A DNA stretch of 15,736 bases, taken from NCBI GenBank assembly GCA_032353305.1, contig JAUCNG010423353.1:1-15736 (forward strand). Direction: 5' to 3'. The notes under the pieces were generated by a model that saw only the letters and a list, made by a program, of their open reading frames with translations, did not search any database and was not told where the DNA came from. Both the position numbers and the translations under genes were made by a program. This document shows, piece after piece, positions 1 to 9,500 of the stretch (its first letter is position 1; each line of letters begins with the position of its first letter). The DNA is from Cephalothrix spiralis (Eukaryota; Nemertea; Palaeonemertea; Archinemertea; Cephalotrichidae).

Positions 1-282
1 TATAGATAAAGCTAGGAAATTTTGGATGGCATATTTGCAGCCATGAAATCTGTGCTACACAAGTGGCAGAAAAAATGTTGGGCCGCAGGTCGCCTAAATG
101 TTACCCTGACAGGCAAGGGTTGGTACGCGGCGCAATCTTATAACTAGGAACGAGTGCTACCCCATACCATAGATTGGAGCAACCAGGGTTCGGAAATTAA
201 CCTAGGGTCTTCAGCACAGTACCTAAATGTGCACGTATTGGCTATAAAATAGATTAAATTAAAAAAAATTCTATTATTTTAG
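1..282 (+). other. 3' end of an NBAS intron
   Basis: This is non-coding sequence ending in a T-rich tract and AG at 281-282. I see no ORF of substance, no RNA gene and no clear repeat. Confidence 0.6.
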
Positions 283-503
283 ATCTTTGTTGAAAGTTTG
301 TTATGCAGTGGTCGGAAAGAAGGCATAGATTTAGCTGGTGAAAATATGGAACGCGTTGCTGGAAATCGATTATCTCCCGGACTTCTACCGAATGGCCAAC
401 GAAAAGTCGAATTTAAAAGATCCGTCGAGTTGGTAATCGAAGCATCAAAAGAATATTTCAACTCGTCCAGTAGTTTAGTTGATCCATGCATGGAACTTGC
501 AAG
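283..503 (+). CDS. NBAS: NBAS exon a (221 bp)
   Basis: The acceptor is a T-rich tract ending in AG at 281-282; the donor is AAG|GTTTGT at 504. The frame begins at the first exon base (phase 0) and two bases carry over (phase 2). It reads IFVESLLCSGRKEG at the start and ends in DPCMELA. The block GRKEGIDLAGENMERV and the later EYFNSSSSLVDPCM are the most conserved parts of this stretch of NBAS. An ATG inside the exon is just an internal Met. Past the donor the frame stays open for about 13 codons and then stops, which makes a false stand-alone ORF at 298-543. Confidence 0.9.
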
Positions 504-3500
504 GTTTGTTCAGGGCAATTTTTCTGGGAGACACGATGTATAACAAGCGAGTCGCCATGCGCTTTTTTGAAAGTAGATCGGTATCTTTTGTATCTGTAAG
601 ATGGCGACCCGCTGGTTTTTAGGTATTGCTATGTGCTCTAATGTGCAAATCGGGATCGACCAAATCAAAATAGTTATGTCCTGTAACACACAGAACCTGA
701 TATCATTTTAATCACTAAATTATATCCATATATAAATTATGTCTTTAACGTTATGCAAGGGTTGAGATCCGTACAATAAAATCGTTAGTTCTTCATTATC
801 TTTGCCACCTTGATGTATAAAGGGTTAGATGCGCGATCCTACTCTTCTCCAATCTCCAGTAACTAGAAGACTATACGCGCCGCGCCGTATGGTATTCGGA
901 GGGCAAGTACCGACTTTCATTTAGTGAGGATCTTTACCAAGTGAAGCATATTTAAACCTCATAATGATCTAATTTGATATCATAGAGTAAACCCAACTTC
1001 AACTTATTGTGAGGGCGTCGGATGACTGACTCAATAGACACAATGCAACTGTCCGCGTTATGGGAATTAACCCTTAGGCCTGTAGACCTATCCCGCACTC
1101 TAATCTATTTTCTTCTATATACCGATTAGTAGTCTGGTTTACCCCGAAGGAGGGACTGTGTCCCACTCCACGTATTTAACCTGACCGAGCCGTACGCTGC
1201 AGAACTTGCCCAACGTTCTTCTCGATAGAAAGTAGTGTCAAGCCCGGGTCCCGAACCCGGTACCTCCGGATCCTAGGACCAGAACTCTACCTCTTCGCCA
1301 CTGAGAGTAAACCCTTTCACTACCTCTTCTAAAAATATTTGAGTGTACGATTTTTCTTCTTTTTAGGCGTTGTTTGACACTGATATTAGATAACAGTTTG
1401 GAAATTCAGAAAGAGATGGATTTAATTACGTCATTGGCAGTTCTCGATGATTATGGTATAAAGATGTTGCCTCTGCAGGGTAAGAAGAAACATATTTATA
1501 ACTCCCTAATCACATGATATACAGGGTTTCCCAATAAAATGTATACCAGCCAAATGACGTCATGCCTTAATTATGAATTGACCATATCGTTGCTAGCAAT
1601 CTCTAGAGAGAACAAGTTCTTCTCTTCCAAATAAAAAATTTAGTGCAAATCTGTCTAACAACTTCGCCTAAGGACCAAAAAGTTCAACTTCCCCAGTAGG
1701 AGGTAAATCACATTATAAATGAACGTCCTGTCTCGATAAAAAGAAATGTTTGACGTGTGAATTTTTTTATGACTTTTTAATTTTTTACTTATTCAATTTA
1801 CTATTCACAAAATTGTTTGTCAAAAAATGAAATGCACTGAAAATATTCCAGGTTAATTTAAGATTGGTTGAAAATAACATTCTCTCGATTTAGTATGGGA
1901 TATTTAGGTTTGTGAAAATGAGACTAGAGGTTTTTAGGGAGAATCATCGTAGCGCCCTTTATAGTTATGAACCGATCTGCAGTAAGTCTGTTTTATTCGG
2001 GAGAGTACTCCATGCTCTCAAAAGAGTATTTTTTCAGTTATTAAAATATTCGTAATTGAGTCACAGTATGACGTCATCTGGCTTTTATACATTTTTATTG
2101 GGACACGCTGTAGATCAGAAATTCTATGTTCCAACAGAGACCCTCAAAAACATTTATTCTACACGACTCGATTGTTTTCAAATATATTTAACCAAACATG
2201 TGACCTGCTTAAAAATATTTTTGGTGCGCACAACCCTTTTAAAAATATGAACCCGCCATTTTGGCCTAAGTTTAGTTTTCAAAATATAAATGGAATTACA
2301 TATATAACTATTTATATTGTATACATTTACATTCTGAAAACTAAACTTAGGCCAAAATGGCGGGTTCATATTTTTAAAAGGGTTTAGTTTTTTTGGTGGC
2401 GCATATTTATTTATGTTATTCAACTATTTATAATTTCCTCAAAATATAGTTTTACTCATATCATTGACTTTCATAAAAAGAACATAATGACGTGTCGGAA
2501 GATGCGCTCGCAATTGCAAGCGCATGCTTAATATCTTATACCCTGACTTTATTATTTTCTGCTAAATTTAAGCGATCAGTGAGACTTGTAACGTAAATGT
2601 ACGTGCCTGATATCCTGACCTAATCTTAGTTCACCATAATTTCTTTTCCAGTTCGATTATGCAAAGATAGATTAGATCTAGTCAAACAAGTGATGAAAAT
2701 CAAACCAAGTGCATATTTGGATTCAAACAAAGTAAGTACCATTCTTGCGCTCTCATTTTGGTGACTACTTTGAACTTGCTACTACCGAACAACGGGCCTA
2801 GATATCGAGTAAAGGTCCTCGGTCCTATGACGTTTGGTCTATTTCTAACCGGAAACCCCAACAAATTGAAAGTACGATAACTTTCTGACTAGAGCCGGGT
2901 GTAAAGTTCATATTGAAAATGTTTTCCTTGAACAACCTAGATCGTGCAATTTTGAAAACTGACACCGTTGAATAAATTTTTTTAAATTAAGAATTTTTAT
3001 TTTGATCTCAAATCATGCATAAATGTACATAATTTTGAATAAGGCAATGAAATATAGAATTAAAAAAAGAACGGATAAGGGTGATAATGAAATGAGAGAT
3101 AAAAATGGATAGAAATGTTGACGTCTGACGTAAAGGAGTTGACACAATAAATACAAAATATTCAAAATATATATTCATATGCTACCTACTTTGATGTAAT
3201 ATGGACACCCATTGCCCCATAACCTCTAACCCTAACTATATTTATATATACATATGTGGTGACGCTGTTTTGCATTGAAAGATCGACCTTCAGCGGTTAA
3301 ACAAAAAGGTATATCCCGTGATGGTTGTCCAAATTACATGGTGTTTTAAATACGTTGTGTGTAGCTCTTATTATATTGTCATGGACTTGATCATGATCGG
3401 TGGTTCGTGTACTGTACTGATCGTCTGTGACTTAAGTAATGAGATGTTTAAAGCATCATTGATTAATGTAGGTAGCTAGAACAAATGCAAAGCTTATCCA

Positions 3501-6500
3501 AATTGAACTTGATACAAAAGTTATCAAAATTCGATGGCAGTTTGCAACACTTCTAAAAAAATCCATATTGTGAATTTGAAATTTTGTGAAAATCGGTTTC
3601 AAGAATTAGGTTTGATATATGACTTACACTGAAAATAATCAATATTTTTCTTGATTAGTAATGATATATTATAGTGAATTTAATTAAATAATTTTGGTGA
3701 AATACTTTCAGTGTATTGCATATCAATACTATTTCAAAATTTTATAAAGGCTTCATTTGAATTTTTCAAATTAACTTCGCTTTGATATGGAATATAAGCC
3801 TGGTAACTTGAAGTTAAAGGGATTTTTTTTTATAATTTTTTTTGTGGGAGTTACGGGGCCTCGATCATCGGGGTTTTGTATGGTTTAGATATGACATACG
3901 CAACTGTGGCCTTGTGCCTATTGAATAGCGAATCAATTGTTAGCGTTGCAGGCAAGCGCCATACAAAATGGCTGAACATTATCTGAAACTGAGAGATCAA
4001 TGCAGAATGAAATGTATTGAACCAGGTATCTTTGATCTCACATTTAATTAAAACGATACGCTAAATTTCTTATTGATTTTCTTGTTTTTATTTTTGTGTG
4101 GTACATTTCGTGTACATTCCATATCTTCAAAATACCTTTATTCCTCATTATCTCACATTTGATTTTCAATTTTAGTTGCTAAAACTTGGGTTTCTATTAA
4201 ATGTCTCCGCTGAAACGAAGGAAGAAAGAGAAGGGAGAATTTTGCAACTTGTTGCACAAGCCGCACTAAAGGTAAACTTAACGTAGAATTCACTTATGGG
4301 GGTGGTCTTGTTGTGTGACGTTTTTTTTTAAAGATTAACAGTTCTGTCTTATGTTTGTACACGTTTTTCTTTAACCACAGGTCCGTGACTTCAATAAAGA
4401 ATTTTATTTCAACTTTTTTTATTTCAATTATTTTTCTAGAACATACTTTATTTAATGAATAGAACGTCACTTTAAAATGCGACTAAACTGACTAGAAAAT
4501 ATTTAAACTAATCGTGTAATATTAATTAAATTCGCTAGTAGAACCTTTGTAAAGGCAAATTTTCTGTCTTAAACATAGTTTGCTTTTTTCGATGCATCGT
4601 AATCTCCTTTCTGATCAAAAGACAATGAAATTCAATCGCAAATGATAATCATAATAGGGGATGAAATTGCACTGTACTACCCTGATATCTTTTTGTCCAT
4701 TAGTGTTATACATGTTAAACGCCAAGGGTTTCTTAGTGTAACTCGGAACTTGTAAACTTTAATAATGCGCTCTGTGTTTGAACTGTGTTTCGGAAATTTC
4801 ATGACGTCATTTTTCAGCCACCTAGCGGCGAAAAACTGATTTTCTCTATCAGTACACCAAAATTGGCTAAATTTACAGTAAAACTGATTGCTTATTTGAA
4901 ATCCACGATGTAACATAATAAGCATGGGTGGTATTAAGTTATAGAAACTTTTGCGTCATTATTGCGTTATGACGTCATTTTTTTAGTATGTTAACTAATA
5001 TTGATGACTGGTTTTTAATTTAACCGTCAATTGTGTATGTGACTTATTAAAATGAATCATTCATGCAATCTGTGACTTAAATGAATCATTCCATTCTCAC
5101 CTGTCAAAGCCTCAACCAGCATAGCAGCTGCTGGCCATGGCTCTGACCGAATCGGTCACAATTATTGAATAATTGAGTGACATGAAATCTAAAAACATGA
5201 AAAAATGCCCAAAACATTGATTCATTATGCTTTCATGTTTTCGTTTGCTATGTTACAGTCCAATGGTGAAATTAGGTCTTAGATGCGTTGTAGATGTGTT
5301 TGCACCTTAGCTGTCGGTTGACTAATTTAGCATGGGTAAATAACCAATTATTAACGATGACTGTCTTTGTCTTTGTGCGTGAAAATCCATTGGCTGAGAA
5401 TAATTATTGGTAGAATTGATTATTAAGTCATTGTAAGTGATGTAAGACAACTAATTGTTTGGTTTGCTATTACTCAAATGATTTGGACATCGATTATGCC
5501 AGGGTATTATGAAATATGATATAATATCATGGGAACGAGGATGGAATCATTCATGCAATCTATGACTTGTATTTTCAGGTGAAAAATTATAATATTGCTT
5601 ATACCACATGCCACCGTTTGATGCAGTCCGGCTTTACCTATATTTGGGTTGAGTGCAAGTCTTTAGCTGAAGTTGAAGAATTCCAGGATATTAAATCAAA
5701 GTAAGTCGATTTTAAATTCATACAAACATAAACTTTATTTAAACTTAATTAAACAAACAAAAATTCATGATAAAATTTATGTACATATATAAAAAAAAGG
5801 CCAAGGCCCGTGTCCACAAACACAAATGCACACAATATTCAGAAAACTTTATTCCTTCCTCAATTTGGTGCTACTTCCTCCCTTATTACCGCCGACGGAA
5901 TTATTTATAAACTTTGCTTATTTATTTTTTTTGCCGCCGACACCTTTTTCGAAAAGTCATTAACATTTTTTTTTTACAGCCGACGAGATTTATGAAAAGT
6001 CTTTAACATTTTTCTTTCCTCCGTGGGATTTAAAAACAAAATTTGTTCCTAACCCAAGCAATTAAAAAAATGCCTAACTGCATGGTTAATATGTTACCTG
6101 TCGGGGGCACCTCGGATGATTATAGATTCATCATCTCGAAAACCTAATAATTTGGTTACATCGTCCACAATATCTTGCGTTGCAGTGGCCATTGCAAGCC
6201 TTGGCGCATCATCAAATTTGGCTACCAATTCCATATTCCTTCCTGAAGGCTTGACCCCTGTATGATAATAATTTATATCATGAAATCATCTTTTTATTTT
6301 TGTATAAACTTTATTTTGAAATCACTTGTACAATATAGGACATTAAATTTTATGGTCTTTACGCATACATGTACATTAATTGATCCAACTAATAGGCTTT
6401 CATGAAGTGTTTAGCGGGTAGCGGGAAAACGGGCGGGAGACAAATAGGGAATGCGTACATGAACCTTATATTGAATTGGAAGAACGTCTAATAAGAAATT

Positions 6501-9500
6501 TCTGTTATGTATATACTAACCATTTTGTTATGCAATGTGCTTCATCAAACACAATTAGTTTGATATGGTGCCTATGGGAATACACCACACTGTTATACAT
6601 ATTTTCAGGGGAAACAAATATAAAATTGTAAAATTTGTCCTCGATAGTTTCTGAAAAGAAAAAGAATTTTTTTTTAATCTAATCATTTATTTTATTATAT
6701 ACTGATACTTCTTTGTCTATCATGACGTGACATTTTCAATCGCCTAATCTTTAAGCGAGAATTTTTTTGAGAACGCCCTTTCTAACCTGAAAATTGTGAC
6801 TTTTGCCAAAAAAAATGGTGTACAATTTGGCTTGAAATTATTTTTTAAATAGCCAGGTTGATATTGACCAGATATTTCATGAATGTGACTCTAAACAAAA
6901 TAGGGCCTAGTATGCCTACCTGGACACACACCGACTGGAACATGTATGCAACTTATTCCACGGCGTTCCATACTTGACACCTGCATGTCTTTGATTATCG
7001 ATATATCAAAGGTGATACAATAATAGCAGTGGCTTTGATATCTTTTTCCTGTAGTCCACAAACACAAAGCAGATATGCACACAATATTCAGAAAACTTAA
7101 TTCCTTCCTCAATTTGGTGCTACTTCCTCCATTATCAGCTCCAAATTTGAGATATACCTGACCTTTGAAATTATCGAGAAAATTCAAGAAGCCCTAAATC
7201 ATTGTATTTTTGAAGTGCATGCTGGACCCTTAATTTTAGATCCGAGCATCTTACTACTGGAAGGGCTTTTGTCTCTTTATTTTTCTTCGAAACAACTAAT
7301 GGGACCAAATCAAAATTAACCTTTAGAGATGGATCAAGCCTTTTGCTGAGGGCCTTCCTCATTGATAATTCGCTTGCAAATATTTAAATACCAAAATTAC
7401 TGAAAAATATTTTCATCCGATTTATTTTGTACCAGGTAATATTAAACAATAATTTGAAATCTAAAGACTGGTCAGGAGAAAGTGATTTGAACATGTGAAA
7501 CTACCAAATTTGCATGTAATCTGAAAAGCTTTTGGAGGACTAATTTTATTTCCTCATCAGTATCTGAACATGCTATTATTTCCATTATATTAACGAGTTT
7601 CATAATTCTGAAGTGCATATTATGACTTTCTGAAAATATTAAGATTATACTTGACCATCATCATATCATTGCCTATATGACAATATAGGATTCGTCGTGA
7701 TTCATTCCAGGGAAAAACGTTGTTTAAAACAGATGTACAATCAGTTCATGAAGGGCTACGTAGATTTAAATGTGAGCATTGTGAATATAAATGTTCTCTA
7801 GCTTTGTAAACCTTCAAATTTATAAATTTTGCCATTCAGATAAAATATTTTCTCGTCGATATTGTAAGCGCTTATTTTGCCCATTACTGATATAAGGGGC
7901 GATATTAAAAAACATGTACAAACAGTTCAAAAACATGTACAAACAGTTCATGAAGTGCTACGTAGATTTAAATGTGAACATTGTGAATACAAATGTTCTC
8001 TAGCAGGAAGAGTACTAGGAAACAGTGACCAGTCTTAATCCTCATCGGGCTGTGACATAAGTATAAATAATAAAAACGATCGATCTTTTAAATTTACAGA
8101 CAGTTTGCCCTTATTTCTAAGCTACGGCTCTTTTTCTCTTCTTTATCCTTCCATCACAACTTTCAAAATCGAAGTTGATGATTGTTGGTTGGAAGGTTTT
8201 ATTATTATCTTGGGCCGATTTTTTGAGCTTCGTTAGGACACGGCTGTACGCTGTAAGTTTGTTCTTTGGCGGTCAGGAATGAAACAGTACACTAGGGGGA
8301 AAACGGCTCCTCTATATAGGGCATGGTGGTGTATATATGGTCGTATACAGTTGGCGACCAATAAATCCACAAGGACTCGGTGAATACAAAATATAAAAAT
8401 GTGACCCCCTCCCCCCTAAATGTTCGCATATCAATAATATAATTGATTATTTATATAAAAAAGAAAAACATTAATTAAAAATGGTTACTTATTTATTTGG
8501 AGACTTCTTATTTGACTGGCTTTAATAAGTTGTTCATTTTATCATGTTCTAACTTCTTCAGGACGTAACAGAAGTCTTTATTTCAGTGCTTGTGAATTCC
8601 GAAAACCTGATATATGGAAGTGCCTATATCGGTTTCTAGTTTCTTCACAGCTTCAGGCGATGTCAGTATTTCGTTTTTGACCTGTTCAGAGCGGAAGTTT
8701 ATGGCAGATCTAAGAAATACACAGATGTACTCTCTCTTTTTTTTGTGAGATTGCCGGCTCCTATGATGGAGGGGTTGTTGTCAACCAATTTCTCCAAGCT
8801 GCTACGCACACACTTACATGCATGGTTCGCGCAATCTATTTGCATTATGTTGCGACACCATGTTGGCCCTTCATCTATCAGTAACGATAATGTGTTGGAA
8901 TCACCATCACCGACAACCTCCATGTAACGCAGGCTGTGGGTCTCCTCGGCCTCTCTAAAACCTTCTAACATGATCTGTGCCTCCATTGCCTGGCTGCTGG
9001 CACTCCAGTTTTTAAAACAATCATGAGGCGCTGCATCAACCTCCTTTGTTTCTGCAATGGTACAGGCATGGCACGTCTTTTGTTTAACACCGTCTTTTGT
9101 TTTTTAATTACCGTATGTTTAATAAAACACTAACCTGCCATTTAGGGAAACATTGATATTGTAGGTCATTATTCCCATATTGAAAAACTTTAATTTCCCT
9201 CGAAATCACTCCATCAAAAATCACAACGGCTGACTGGTTCTCCAAGCATCTTGAGCTGGGGTCCGCAATTAGCCGTATTTATGGCGTTAAATACTGATCA
9301 ACTTTGCTATTTCCAATTCATTTGAATTTTTACTTGTCGCTTATCAGCAATTTCCATATTTGAAATTAAATGAGTGTCAACATCAGTAAACATGGCCGTC
9401 GCTTTGGTTGCACAGTGACCACGTATCTTGTCATCATAACTTGGATCAGAATTATTATCTGCGCCAGGCAGTGATATGACTTTATCAAAAGGATACCCTT

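Larger units (their letters stand above)
1480..2651 (+). other. NBAS intron 2
   Basis: 1172 bp. It contains two TGACGTCA octamers (1555-1562, 2069-2076) and the large inverted repeat at 2232-2384. Small ORFs around 2056-2423 on both strands arise from AT-rich and palindromic sequence and have no family resemblance. Confidence 0.75.
4272..5578 (+). other. NBAS intron 4
   Basis: 1307 bp. It holds two TGACGTCA sites and two copies of a 25-bp repeat (5054-5078 and 5544-5568). The antisense ORF at 4677-4925 resembles nothing I know. No other feature. Confidence 0.7.
6098..7052 (-). pseudogene. RecQ-type ATP-dependent DNA helicase relic, three exons
   Basis: Three antisense exons (6920 upstream to about 7052; 6521-6650; 6098-6257) splice at GT-AG sites with matching phases and spell the RecQ helicase core in order. 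There is a degraded P-loop region, SIIKD.QVSSMERRGIS (motif Ia/Ib), FVSPEN, LIVFDEAHCITKW (DEAH box), WGQAFRKEY (RecQ aromatic-loop zone), APRLAMATAT (motif III), and GAPDR at a donor where RecQ proteins continue PNI. RecQ enzymes unwind DNA 3' to 5'. The kept introns mean a DNA-level copy, not a retrocopy. A frameshift near 6225-6235, an inserted Met after KD and the lost P-loop mark it as dead. The second RecA lobe is absent. It could be a relic of a RecQ-carrying mobile element or of an expanded host RecQ-like family. Confidence 0.82.

Noticed and set aside
298-543. 81-codon ORF as a stand-alone gene
   Set aside because: It is NBAS exon a read past its donor; NBAS similarity ends exactly at the splice site.
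1241-1310. Functional tRNA gene
   Set aside because: T-arm is good but the acceptor stem does not pair and the anticodon loop is 9 nt.
2056-2423. Three overlapping ORFs on both strands
   Set aside because: They follow from the long inverted repeat and AT-rich flanks; the arm sequence is translated in opposite directions and has no protein family character.
5810-5995. 61-codon + strand ORF
   Set aside because: Antisense to the GGSSTK segment and then runs through T-rich tandem repeats; no protein similarity.
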